Part shown: one piece after another, positions 1 to 7,917 of the stretch
Layout: every line of letters begins with the position of its first letter
Numbering within the stretch: position 1 is the first letter of the stretch
Origin: Chryseobacterium carnipullorum
GTDB taxonomy: Bacteria > Bacteroidota > Bacteroidia > Flavobacteriales > Weeksellaceae
Length of the DNA stretch: 64,000 bases
Assembly (NCBI RefSeq): GCF_900142785.1
Contig: NZ_FRCD01000012.1
Coordinates: forward strand, 62,001 to 126,000
Direction: 5' to 3'
Notes under the pieces: generated by a model
Told to the model about the DNA's origin: nothing
Seen by the model: the letters and a program-made list of their open reading frames with translations, nothing else
Databases searched by the model: none
Program-made: the position numbers and the translations under genes

Positions 1-1
1 G

Positions 2-646
2 AAAATTCATTTTTTAGCACAGTCTTATCATGAATCATCAAGATATGGCACTACATTAGAATATTCTTCTGGAAAGAAATATAATCCTGGAAATCATAGT
101 GACGCAAAGGCAATGGAACATACTGTTGAAGGAGATGGGCCAAGATATAAAGGGAGAGGAATAATTCAGCTAACTTGGAGGAAAACACAAAAAAAATACT
201 TTTCATATGTTTTGGAAAAAGAGCCTGGACTATTAAATACCAAGAAAATTGATGAACTATTTGATCGGAAACCATTGTACAAAGAAAAATATATTTATTA
301 CAAGGATAAAGTTGATGATAAAGGCAAGAAGGTCTTAAATACAAAAGGAAAACCAATTAAAGAAAAAGTTATCGAAATCGTAGATGTAGACTCAGCTTCG
401 CTTATTGCAAGTAATTTACATTTTGCTTTTGATTCAGCAGGATGGTACTGGGAGAATCTTGGCAAAACTGTACCAACAGGAGAAAATATTAATCTTGTTG
501 CAGATAAAGATGATGTTTTAAAGGTTTCACAATGTATAAATGGAAAAGTAAAAAATCCATATGGATTAAAAGAAAGAAAAGAATTTACCAAAAATCTAAA
601 ATTATTTTTTAAATATGATGAATTGTGTATCTCTAAAAAAAAGTAA
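2..646 (+). CDS. GH19-family lysozyme/chitinase-like domain protein, 5' end missing
   Basis: The reading frame is open from the first complete codon of the window, so the gene begins upstream and only its C-terminal part (about 214 residues) is seen. Hallmarks of glycoside hydrolase family 19 are visible: an early AQSYHES segment whose HE pair fits the catalytic glutamate region, a YKGRGIIQLTW signature, a SAGWYWEN segment, and a late QCINGKVKNPYGLKER segment. GH19 enzymes cleave the beta-1,4 sugar backbone of chitin or peptidoglycan. A methionine at 113 would discard the catalytic HES region, so it is not the true start. The 3' end overlaps the next gene by 32 bases. In Bacteroidota such domains often sit in endolysins or at the C-terminus of type VI secretion effectors, and the missing N-terminus would decide which. 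The GH19 assignment is good; the biological role is inferred. Confidence 0.75.
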   Translation, partial: KIHFLAQSYHESSRYGTTLEYSSGKKYNPGNHSDAKAMEHTVEGDGPRYKGRGIIQLTWRKTQKKYFSYVLEKEPGLLNTKKIDELFDRKPLYKEKYIYYKDKVDDKGKKVLNTKGKPIKEKVIEIVDVDSASLIASNLHFAFDSAGWYWENLGKTVPTGENINLVADKDDVLKVSQCINGKVKNPYGLKERKEFTKNLKLFFKYDELCISKKK

Positions 647-1151
647 CATAATTTGGCTTGTGCTAATTCCTCTCTTTAGCAACGCCCAATATCAGATGAT
701 CGCTAAACAGGATTTGAATTTAGATAAAAGTCAGGATATTATTTATAAAGATTCCATTACCAATAAGTTGATTTTTGAGTATGGTAAACCAATTGTAAAC
801 AAAAAAGATTCAATATTTTTTTTCTCAAACTATCATGCGGAAGCAGGAGGTTTAAATGTAAAAATAATAAAGAATATCATCAATATTAAATTTACTTACG
901 CACCAAAATACCTTGACTTTGATTTATTGACTTTTAGCTATAATACAGTAAAAAGAGATTGGTTTTTAACTGACATTTTAAGTTCCAGAACCAATCCTTT
1001 AAGTGAGAGATTGATGACAGAAAGATGTCAATATAAAATACCGAAAAACATCAGGTTTTCTTTGAAGAAAAATAGTTTTGATGATGTTCAGGAAAAGTTA
1101 TTAGATAACAAGAAATATTTGATGAGATGTTCAAAAAAAAATCTTGAATAA
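615..1151 (+). CDS. Small exported protein of unknown function, possible immunity partner
   Basis: I do not recognise the family. The 178-residue product starts with MM followed by a short positive region and a hydrophobic stretch ending SNAQ, a good Sec signal peptide with likely cleavage after residue 24. The mature part is about 154 residues, rich in Lys, Asn and Asp, with no further membrane segment. The gene begins inside the preceding GH19-type gene (32-base overlap, different frame), so the two are almost certainly translated from one message. A periplasmic protein coupled this tightly to a cell-wall hydrolase would suit an immunity protein protecting the producer, but this rests on position and localisation only. 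Base composition is very AT-rich, like the upstream gene and unlike the pectin genes that follow. Confidence 0.7.
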   Translation: MMNCVSLKKSNIIWLVLIPLFSNAQYQMIAKQDLNLDKSQDIIYKDSITNKLIFEYGKPIVNKKDSIFFFSNYHAEAGGLNVKIIKNIINIKFTYAPKYLDFDLLTFSYNTVKRDWFLTDILSSRTNPLSERLMTERCQYKIPKNIRFSLKKNSFDDVQEKLLDNKKYLMRCSKKNLE

Positions 1152-1313
1152 ATTTTTGATAGACATATTATCTTTACTTATCTGGAGTCTACTATAATTC
1201 TTTATTTAAAACAAAAAAGCAATTATTCTCGCCCAACTCAAAGCATTCTTACACAAGTCTACAAATATTTTAAAATGTTGAATAGGTAGCATCTTTTACT
1301 TAAAAATATTTTC

Positions 1314-1321
1314 TATTTTTG
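1314..1321 (+). promoter_or_regulatory. Candidate -7 promoter element TATTTTTG
   Basis: The octamer matches the Bacteroidota -7 consensus TAnnTTTG and lies about 20 bases before the start codon of the DUF4861 gene. I see no clear TTTG about 19 bases upstream. Transcription from here would begin near 1328, placing the palindrome at 1372-1383 roughly 45-55 bases downstream of the start point. Confidence 0.4.
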
Positions 1322-1341
1322 AGGAAACAACCGCAATCTCT

Positions 1342-2520
1342 ATGAAAAAATGTATTATTGGATTTATTTGCGCAATCGATTGCATAGCGAATGCTCATTC
1401 TTTAACTTCCCAAACCCGGATTGAAGTAAAGAATACATTGAATTTCTCTAGGAATGAAGTCGTTGCCATTCCTGTACATCAGCTGAAGGCGTTGATGAAA
1501 GAAAACAGAAAAAATGAGATCAGAATAAAAGACAGCAATCATAAAGTACTTCCGGTTCAGTGGATTGATAATGATTCCGACGGGAAAGACGATGAATTGC
1601 TTTTTCAGGCTGTTATCGGGGCAAAAAAGATCAACCTATACAGCATTTCTGTTGACGGAAGTGTTCCGGTTCACGAAAGCAGGATTTCTACCTATTCAAG
1701 ACTTGTCCCGGAGCGTGTAGATGACTATGCCTGGGAAAATGATAAAATTGCTTTCAGGGTCTATGGTCCGAAAGGTCAGCAGGAAGCCTTACAGGGAATT
1801 AAAAGCAGTACCCTTTCCAGTGGAGTGGATATCTGGCTGAAGCGGACTGATCTGCCGGTTATCAATAAATGGTACAAAGGGTATCTTACCGATCCCATGT
1901 TTTACCACAGAGATACAAGAGAAGAAGGATATGATCCCTATCACGTAGGAAACAGTCGCGGCACAGGCGGAATCGGGATATGGACGAAAGACAGCCTTCA
2001 GGTTTCCCAAAATTTTGTTACTGCTAAAACCATAGCCGAAGGTCCCTTAAGAACCGTTTTTGAGCTAACCTACAATCCCTGGAGTGAATACGGAGTCAAA
2101 GAAACCAAACGTATTTCTTTAGATCTGGGCTCTAATTTCTCGAAATTTGAATCCTATTTTGAGGCTGAAAAGCCAGTTCCCAATTATACCATCGGAATCA
2201 GTTTGCATAAAAATGAAGGAGAAACTGTACTCAGTGATAAAGAAGGGTACTATCTTCACTGGGAAAAAATTGATGATGCCTTTGTAGGGGAAGGAATCGT
2301 AATACATCCTGAAGTCGTTGAAAAATCAATAGCTTTTAAATCTGAAACTCCGGATCAGAGCAATCTGCTGGTTGTGACCAGACCTCAAAAAAAACGGATC
2401 TATTATGCCGGATTTGCATGGCAGAAAAGCGGGCAGATCAAAACAAGAAAAGACTGGGAACTGATGTTGCAGCAAAAAGCGGAAATGATATCGAATCCAC
2501 TCATTATTAAAATCAAATAA
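1342..2520 (+). CDS. DUF4861-family exported protein of pectin utilisation locus
   Basis: The 392-residue product resembles the DUF4861 family, which is common in Bacteroidota pectin loci and has no activity I can name with confidence. Family-like features are a NTLNFSRNEVVAIP start of the mature domain, a YHRDTREEGYDPYHVGNSRGTGGIGIW block near residues 190-215, and a following GPLRTVFELTYNPW strand. The N-terminus acts as a signal peptide but is odd: its hydrophobic core reads IGFICAIDCIANA with an aspartate, because those codons contain a palindromic operator-like sequence (1372-1383). The gene is followed after 10 bases by a PL10 pectate lyase, so the two form an operon. A related but more typical DUF4861 protein lies at 14559-15566. 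Family call fairly confident; function unknown. Confidence 0.75.
   Translation: MKKCIIGFICAIDCIANAHSLTSQTRIEVKNTLNFSRNEVVAIPVHQLKALMKENRKNEIRIKDSNHKVLPVQWIDNDSDGKDDELLFQAVIGAKKINLYSISVDGSVPVHESRISTYSRLVPERVDDYAWENDKIAFRVYGPKGQQEALQGIKSSTLSSGVDIWLKRTDLPVINKWYKGYLTDPMFYHRDTREEGYDPYHVGNSRGTGGIGIWTKDSLQVSQNFVTAKTIAEGPLRTVFELTYNPWSEYGVKETKRISLDLGSNFSKFESYFEAEKPVPNYTIGISLHKNEGETVLSDKEGYYLHWEKIDDAFVGEGIVIHPEVVEKSIAFKSETPDQSNLLVVTRPQKKRIYYAGFAWQKSGQIKTRKDWELMLQQKAEMISNPLIIKIK
1372..1383. promoter_or_regulatory. LacI-type operator candidate inside coding sequence
   Basis: A perfect 12-base palindrome GCAATCGATTGC sits at codons 11-14 of the DUF4861 gene. The same core occurs upstream of susC (23139-23150) and, with one change, upstream of kduI (23824-23835). 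LacI-family repressors bind such central-CG palindromes, and one is encoded at 33912-34940. Its place inside the gene, downstream of the likely promoter, would make it a roadblock-type site. Confidence 0.6.
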
Positions 2521-2530
2521 GAATTATACC

Positions 2531-3550
2531 ATGATAAAATCGGGAATTTCAATAGCAGTCCTTTGCTTTACGACGGTTGTTTCTGCGCAGATGAAAGACA
2601 CGCTGGCGGAAAAAATAGTGCTTTATCAGCTTCCGGTGGGAGGTTGGGGAAAGCAGCTGAATGATAAGTCGGTCGTGAATTATAATATGCCGGTTGACAA
2701 AAATCTCTTAAGAAAAATAAAGGCAACAGGGGATGATCACGCAACCATTGATAACAATGCCACGTCCAGAGAAATTAATATACTAATAAAAGCCTATGCA
2801 GCCACAAAAAATCCCGAATACCTTAAATCTGCAGAAAAAGGAATCCATTACCTTCTTTTAATGCAGTATGACAATGGAGGTTTTCCTCAATACTATCCGA
2901 ATACGGGACTGTACAGGAAGCAGGTCACCTACAATGACAACGCCATGATCAATGCTTTGACGGTGCTTTACAATGTGGCAGAAGGTAAAAATGATTTTGA
3001 TGCTGTGGATTCAAAACTCAGAGAAAAATCAAAAGCCGCCCTTCAGAAAGGCATCGAATGTATCTTAAAAACCCAGGTTTTGCAAAAAGGAAGTCCGTCT
3101 ATATGGGCAGATCAATACAATGAAATTACTTTGCAGCCCGACAAAGCCAGAGCTTTTGAGCCTATTTCTCTGGCAACCGGAGAGTCTGTAGGAATCATCA
3201 GATTTTTAATGATGCAGCCTGCAACTCCTGAAATTCAGAAGTCTATCAACGCAGCTATAGAATGGTTTAAAAGCAATAAAATGGAAGGATACAGTTATCA
3301 TGTTGGTCAACAAAATGGTAAAACAGTAAGAATTTTAGCAGAAGATAAAAACTCTGTGATCTGGGCAAGATTCTACGATCTACATACCAACAAACCCCTT
3401 TTTGGCGACCGTGACGGAAGTGTAAAATATAATTATAACGACATATCAGAAGAAAGAAGAAACGGCTACAGCTGGTTTGGTGACAGTCCACAAAAACTCA
3501 TAGACAAAGAATATCCAAAATGGAAATTGAAGAATACAATTGGAGGTTGA
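2531..3550 (+). CDS. pelA: Pectate lyase, PL10 family
   Basis: The enzyme cleaves de-esterified homogalacturonan by beta-elimination, giving unsaturated oligogalacturonates. It has 339 residues with a Sec signal peptide (cleavage near residue 19, VSAQ). PL10 landmarks are GGWGK at 37-41, TIDNNAT at 72-78, NGGFPQYYP at 115-123 and TYNDNAM at 133-139, all in the order expected for the alpha/alpha-toroid fold of this family, and the length is normal for a single-domain PL10. No carbohydrate-binding module or sorting domain is attached, so it may be periplasmic or released. It lies 10 bases after the DUF4861 gene and probably shares its promoter and operator. Confidence 0.93.
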   Translation: MIKSGISIAVLCFTTVVSAQMKDTLAEKIVLYQLPVGGWGKQLNDKSVVNYNMPVDKNLLRKIKATGDDHATIDNNATSREINILIKAYAATKNPEYLKSAEKGIHYLLLMQYDNGGFPQYYPNTGLYRKQVTYNDNAMINALTVLYNVAEGKNDFDAVDSKLREKSKAALQKGIECILKTQVLQKGSPSIWADQYNEITLQPDKARAFEPISLATGESVGIIRFLMMQPATPEIQKSINAAIEWFKSNKMEGYSYHVGQQNGKTVRILAEDKNSVIWARFYDLHTNKPLFGDRDGSVKYNYNDISEERRNGYSWFGDSPQKLIDKEYPKWKLKNTIGG

Positions 3551-3672
3551 TATGCTTTCTTTTGAGTACGAGGGATGTAGAGTAGTTTAAGGGTTTGAGA
3601 GCTTTAGAATGAATGGGTTGGAATAGATCTGATGGACAGCCAATAATAGCTCAATGCAATATTAGTAAAACA

Positions 3673-3735
3673 GTTGTAAATCTACAATCTGAAGTCTGAC
3701 ATCTGAAATCTAAAATCTTACATCTTATCTTTACA
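3673..3735. repeat. Degenerate ATCTgaa/ATCTaaa intergenic repeat
   Basis: The stretch consists of imperfect repeats of about ten bases around the words ATCTGAA, GTCTGACATCTG and ATCTTACATCTTATC. A very similar stretch lies at 61606-61672. It is non-coding on both strands and sits between the PL10 gene and the shared terminator. Confidence 0.5.
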
Positions 3736-3744
3736 TAATAAGCA

Positions 3745-3775
3745 AAAAACGACTGAGCATTTCTCAGTCGTTTTT
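3745..3775. terminator. Bidirectional rho-independent terminator
   Basis: A perfect 13-base-pair stem (3745-3757 with 3763-3775) with a five-base loop CATTT has A-runs on one side and T-runs on the other, so it can stop transcription from both directions. It lies between the convergent PL10 gene (plus) and PL1 gene (minus). Confidence 0.92.
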
Positions 3776-3804
3776 CTTAGATTGTGTTTAAATTCCTTTT
3801 TTAA

Positions 3805-4920
3805 TTAAAATGAATCACAGATATTTCCTGTTAAGGTAGCACCTGCTTTAGCGGTTACATCTGCTTTTACATCTGAGGCTGCTAATTTATTGATGGAATA
3901 GGCAGGTGTAAATGCGGTTCCGCTTCCTGCCGTATTTCCTGTTACATTGGTAAATATGCTTCCTGTTTGTGTCACAGCCGTAAATCCACCCATCAGGTTG
4001 ATAGGTTCTTTTACATTTTCAAAAACATTGCGTTCCACAAGAATATTCGCCTGTACCCCTGCAGCAATACATTTATTGCTTACAGAGCTGTTGAAGTAAC
4101 TGTTTAAGATATGAATTTTTCCAAATCTTACTCTCGGCATCCGCTCTCTGCATCCCGGAGCCCACCAGCAACGAACGAAGGTGACGTTTAGTTTTCCTGC
4201 ATCAGCAGTGGCGCCATCGCTTGAACCGATAAGATTAGAGAATCTGTGGTCATCTGTTCCTCCTGAACCGCCTGGTTTTGGAGCTTTTAAATAATGAAAT
4301 TTAGTATACGATACAGTAACAAAGTCAGATTTGTTTTTAATATCGAAGTTCCCGTCAACACCGTCTCTGAATTCACAATGATCGATCCATACATTTCGGC
4401 AGTCATCCAGAATGGCATTATCCCAGCCATCTGTATCATAAGCTCCCGGTCCTTCAAAGATCAGGTTTCTGATAATGATATTATTACATCTTTTAACATT
4501 GATGATTCCTGAACCATCCTTTGTCTGATCCGTAGAAACCAATTTTGCACCGCTGGTTCCATAAATGGTTTTTCCGGTCTGATCCTGTAGTGATAAACGT
4601 GTCGTGATCGTAATGGTTCCTGTCACCTTCACCACTTTTACTGCAGTATTTTCAATAGCAGCTTTCAGCTGAGCATAGTTGGTTACTGTAGTTTCAGCAG
4701 CAGTTCCACCCCCGGTAGTTCCACCATTTTGAGAAGCCCAGCCTGGAGCAACACAACTGGCCAATGGTATAATCGCCTTTGCATCCAGGGAGTTTTTCAG
4801 GTTTAAATCATTGGGGTTTTCTGACAATTGTGTTTTAAGGTCTTCCTGACCACAACCGGTCAATACAAAAGCTGAACTTAATGCTGCCGTCAGCAGGATT
4901 GCTTTTAAGGTTTTTTTCAT
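3805..4920 (-). CDS. Pectate lyase, PL1 family, lipoprotein
   Basis: The 371-residue protein has a lipoprotein signal peptide with lipobox LTGC (Cys23), so it is anchored to a membrane, probably surface exposed as is usual for Bacteroidota PUL enzymes. The parallel beta-helix pectate lyase core carries VWIDHCEFRDGVDG at 177-190, providing calcium-binding acidic residues, and RMPRVRFGKIHILN at 260-273, in which Arg260 and Arg265 match the conserved arginines needed for proton abstraction. Function: endo-cleavage of polygalacturonate. It is the last gene of the minus-strand pectin block, separated from kdgF by about 515 bases, so it may have its own promoter. A different PL1 subtype is at 15615-17033. 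Confidence 0.93.
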   Translation of the reverse strand: MKKTLKAILLTAALSSAFVLTGCGQEDLKTQLSENPNDLNLKNSLDAKAIIPLASCVAPGWASQNGGTTGGGTAAETTVTNYAQLKAAIENTAVKVVKVTGTITITTRLSLQDQTGKTIYGTSGAKLVSTDQTKDGSGIINVKRCNNIIIRNLIFEGPGAYDTDGWDNAILDDCRNVWIDHCEFRDGVDGNFDIKNKSDFVTVSYTKFHYLKAPKPGGSGGTDDHRFSNLIGSSDGATADAGKLNVTFVRCWWAPGCRERMPRVRFGKIHILNSYFNSSVSNKCIAAGVQANILVERNVFENVKEPINLMGGFTAVTQTGSIFTNVTGNTAGSGTAFTPAYSINKLAASDVKADVTAKAGATLTGNICDSF

Positions 4921-5435
4921 AGTTTTTATATATTGTAATTTAACTGATGTAAAATTATTAATATGATATCAAATAATTTTATATTTTAATGTATTCATAT
5001 TTATATAATTATAATGTTATTTATTATAATTGTTCAATCGGTTACATTTTATATTATTTGTAAAATATAACTAAAATAAGCTTACCACAAATAAAATACC
5101 CACAAATCTTACAGATTATACAGGTTATTTTCTGTGAAATCCATGAGATCTGTGGGACCAGTATTTACTTTTTATAAGCTACGATGAGAAAAATTATGGG
5201 ATAAACCCATTTTTTCTTTGACGGATATAATTTAAGTTGTTGATTACAAATGTTTTACAAAACAAGTATTCGACTTCACTCAGACTGACAATACTCCACC
5301 AACGCTATAGTATTAGCAATGTTACACTGAGCAAAGTCAAAGTGTTTTTAAGGTTATTTTTCAGCTTTATTGAGTGATTTTTAATTACAACAACAAATTT
5401 TCTGAATAAAATGAGATACTGTGATTGACTTTTTT
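4921..5435. other. 515-base intergenic region with repeats
   Basis: No gene is supported here. The first 130 bases are extremely AT-rich and lie upstream of the PL1 gene, so its promoter is probably there, although I cannot point to a clean TAnnTTTG. About 5083-5160 holds a CACAAATC...GATCTGTGGG type sequence that recurs loosely at 5853-5905, and 5271-5344 holds an imperfect inverted repeat (separate entry). Confidence 0.6.
5271..5344. repeat. Imperfect inverted repeat, CGACTTC-CTCAG type
   Basis: The left arm at 5271-5290 (CGACTTCACTCAGACTGACA) is roughly complementary to the right arm at 5321-5344, whose reverse complement contains TGACTTTGCTCAGTGTAACA. A single arm of the same kind appears at 6769-6794 (GTCATGCTGAGCGAAAGTC). 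Such sequences are scattered in many flavobacterial genomes. Confidence 0.5.
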
Positions 5436-5777
5436 TTAAGGATTAAGAAAATCCTCCCTGAATGGAGTAAAAGCATCAATCAATTGTCCTTCTTCCAGAC
5501 ATTTGACGCCATGAAAAATATTGGGCTGAGCGAAAAAGCCATCTCCTTTTTGTAAAATTTTGGTCTCGCCATCCACGGTCACCTCAAATATACCGGATGC
5601 TACATACGTAATCTGCGAATGGAAATGCTGATGCAAGGTACCGATGGCATCCTTTTCAAATTTCACGATCACCATCATCACCTGAGCATTATATCCTACA
5701 AATTGTCTGGAAACACCTGCTCCAAGATCTTCCCATTCAGAATGACCGTCAAAGAATTTTTCTTTTTTAAATTTCAT
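5436..5777 (-). CDS. kdgF: Cupin KdgF, unsaturated uronate linearisation
   Basis: KdgF speeds the conversion of the cyclic 4,5-unsaturated galacturonate released from pectin to the linear ketouronate (5-keto-4-deoxyuronate) used by KduI. The 113-residue protein is a single cupin barrel: first motif with His49, His51 and Gln55 in HQHFHSQ, then a YVASGIFEVTVDG strand, GDGFFAQPNIFHG with His89 as the fourth metal ligand. There is no signal peptide, so it is cytoplasmic, unlike the exported enzymes flanking it. Length matches known KdgF proteins. It is co-directional with the CE12 gene 140 bases upstream. The assignment relies on the cupin motifs plus the pectin context; other small cupins look similar. 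Confidence 0.8.
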   Translation of the reverse strand: MKFKKEKFFDGHSEWEDLGAGVSRQFVGYNAQVMMVIVKFEKDAIGTLHQHFHSQITYVASGIFEVTVDGETKILQKGDGFFAQPNIFHGVKCLEEGQLIDAFTPFREDFLNP

Positions 5778-5917
5778 TTAGTTGATTTTTTTGTTAATTA
5801 TCAAAAGGTTTATGAATTAAAGTAAAAGTACGTTGTAAAATAATTTCCCTCAGATCTCACGAATTTCGCAGATAATTGCATAAGATCTGTGTAATCGGTG
5901 GGGAAGTAGATCTTAAA

Positions 5918-6655
5918 TTATTTAATAAAATTCTCCAAACCTGTTTTCATATTCTTCAAAGAAACGGTAGCCCGTTTTGCGATAGATTCTGCTCCTAATT
6001 TTGATAAATGCGTATCATCATCTTTTCCTTCAGGATAATAATCAACTTCCCCTTTTTTATAATGAAGATGCAGCTTTTTTGACCTTTCCGGGCCGTATGA
6101 AATTTCCATTTGTTCTGTCAATAACTGTAAGTCTACCATGGGAACTTTCAGATCATTGGCCACCATCCTTACCACCAGTGGATATTCCTTATGAGTATCC
6201 ACCAAAACGCCATTTTCATTGAAATTTCTTCTTACAATGGAAGTCATCAGAATAGGATAGGCTCCTTTTGCTCTGGTTTCATTCACGTACCTTTCCAGGT
6301 TCGCTCTGTATTGCGTATAAGGATTGGTAAAACGCGCGGAATCGTTTATTTTCTGATCATTGTGTCCGAATTGGATAATGATAAAATCTCCTTTTTTAAG
6401 CTGTTTCATCACTTTATCCCATCTGCCTTCTGTCCTGAAACTTTTGGAGCTTCTCCCGTTCGTTGCATGATTCTGGATTTCAATTCCTGAGGTCATTAAC
6501 AGGGGAAGCATCTGTCCCCAACCGTGTTCAGGATTTTTATCAGGATTTTCCTTATTGGCCATGGTGGAATCACCAATTAAAAATAAGGTTGGTTTTTGTT
6601 GTGCAAATAAGAGCGCAGCGAAGAAAATATAAAATGTCAGAAGAAGTTTTTTCAT
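5918..6655 (-). CDS. Rhamnogalacturonan acetylesterase, CE12 family (first copy)
   Basis: This SGNH-type esterase removes acetyl groups from pectin (rhamnogalacturonan or homogalacturonan). The 245-residue protein starts with a Sec signal peptide ending near residue 18 (LLFAQ). The blocks are in order: GDSTM with nucleophile Ser30, HATNGRSS with the oxyanion glycine at about 67, FGHND with Asn99, and DDDTH with catalytic Asp213 and His216. The mature enzyme is close to the minimal CE12 size. A second, larger CE12 protein with a lipobox is encoded at 10600-11445, so the two probably act in different places or on different acetylation patterns. Confidence 0.9.
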   Translation of the reverse strand: MKKLLLTFYIFFAALLFAQQKPTLFLIGDSTMANKENPDKNPEHGWGQMLPLLMTSGIEIQNHATNGRSSKSFRTEGRWDKVMKQLKKGDFIIIQFGHNDQKINDSARFTNPYTQYRANLERYVNETRAKGAYPILMTSIVRRNFNENGVLVDTHKEYPLVVRMVANDLKVPMVDLQLLTEQMEISYGPERSKKLHLHYKKGEVDYYPEGKDDDTHLSKLGAESIAKRATVSLKNMKTGLENFIK

Positions 6656-6804
6656 TGTACTTTTAATTAAACATGATTGATTTTATTCAATATAAATGGT
6701 GGGTTTTGCTTATACAATTCAATGGGAAGTCATTATTATAGCTCTGATCGTTTAGCGTTTTATTTGTAGCGTTGTCATGCTGAGCGAAAGTCCAGACATT
6801 TCAA

Positions 6805-7773
6805 TTATTGATTGGGATTCCACCCATCAAAAATCATGTCCAAAGTATAGTTTTTCAAATCTTTTTGAGTCAATTGACGGGACCATTTCACCCGCTTTGC
6901 TGTTGTACCACTTTCGCCTTTGCTTCCGAATTCAGCGTAGTAGGCTGTTTTTTCTTTATCAGGAAACATTTTGTCGCCTTTCCATGGGTTCCAGCCTTCC
7001 GGAAGAATATGTTTTCCCATATCTGTGTTGATAAAAACTGTTTTGGCATACGGTCTCCAGGGTCTTCCAAGATATACTTTTGTGATGCCCTCTTTGGCTG
7101 TTAACCGGCAGTCAATAAAAACGAATCCATACTTTCTATCTGCTTCTGTTGCAGCAGCAGTGATGTATGAATCGGCCATGCTTTTAATGGTGCAGTTTTT
7201 AAACACTACTGTTGCCTGTCCGAAAATAAAATCAGTCGTTCCCTCAATAGAGCAGTTTTCAAAAAACTGTCTGCTGTGATTGGTCGCCGCATAAACGGTA
7301 TCCTGACAACCGAGAATGTTGGAGTTTCTGATCACAAAACGGTCACCTTCCACATGAAGAGAAACGGCCTGACCTTCGTTACACGAACTGTTTTGAATGG
7401 TCAGATTACTGATCTTAATATCGTCCGCCATCACCAATAAAGTATAAGAATTGAAGGTGGTCATTTTTTCATTTAAGGCATCCTGTTTTCCTGAAAAATC
7501 ATTGTTGATGATCACAGTGCTGTCCTTATTTTCACCTTCTAAAATGATTTTATGTTTTGAAGAAGGAATCACTACTTTCTCATGATAAATGCCTGATTTA
7601 ATGAAAATCAATGCTTCTGCAGGACCTAAGTCTCTTATTGAGTTGATTGCTTTCTGGATAGAGGTAAAGTCCCCGCTTCCGTCTTTTGCTACAGTAATTT
7701 TAAGGTAAGGATCATTGCCTGCCAGAAGAAAATTAGCAATAGAAATGAATAGAATTAAGAATAACTTTTTCAT
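6805..7773 (-). CDS. Pectinesterase, CE8 family (first copy)
   Basis: The enzyme hydrolyses methyl esters of homogalacturonan, preparing it for pectate lyases. I place the start at 7773, where MKKLFLILF begins a signal peptide (about 18 residues); the frame is open further upstream to 7860 but that extension is polar and lacks secretion features. The 322-residue product has all CE8 catalytic residues: Gln136 in GQAV, Gln157-Asp158 in GCQDTVYA, Asp181 in GTTDFIFG and Arg237 in LGRPWRPY. It is co-directional with its neighbours, with gaps of about 145 bases on both sides. A second CE8 gene directly follows susD at 17058-18080. Confidence 0.92.
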   Translation of the reverse strand: MKKLFLILFISIANFLLAGNDPYLKITVAKDGSGDFTSIQKAINSIRDLGPAEALIFIKSGIYHEKVVIPSSKHKIILEGENKDSTVIINNDFSGKQDALNEKMTTFNSYTLLVMADDIKISNLTIQNSSCNEGQAVSLHVEGDRFVIRNSNILGCQDTVYAATNHSRQFFENCSIEGTTDFIFGQATVVFKNCTIKSMADSYITAAATEADRKYGFVFIDCRLTAKEGITKVYLGRPWRPYAKTVFINTDMGKHILPEGWNPWKGDKMFPDKEKTAYYAEFGSKGESGTTAKRVKWSRQLTQKDLKNYTLDMIFDGWNPNQ

Positions 7774-7917
7774 AAACAGGGTTGTTATTTTTAACGTAAA
7801 GATTTGATTTTCTTCATGTTTATTTTTAGTGAGTAAATCTTCATCAGCGACTTGTCGCATTCTTTGTTCCTTAAGGTTAATATTATTATTGATAAATCTT
7901 TGCGTTTAGAATGATAG

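Noticed and set aside
3673..3735. Possible CRISPR-like array from regularly returning ATCT words
   Set aside because: Units are only about ten bases, imperfect and without unique spacers of constant length, so it is a simple degenerate repeat.
7774..7860. N-terminal extension of the first pectinesterase
   Set aside because: The 29 extra residues are polar and would bury the signal peptide that begins at 7773, so the shorter start is preferred.
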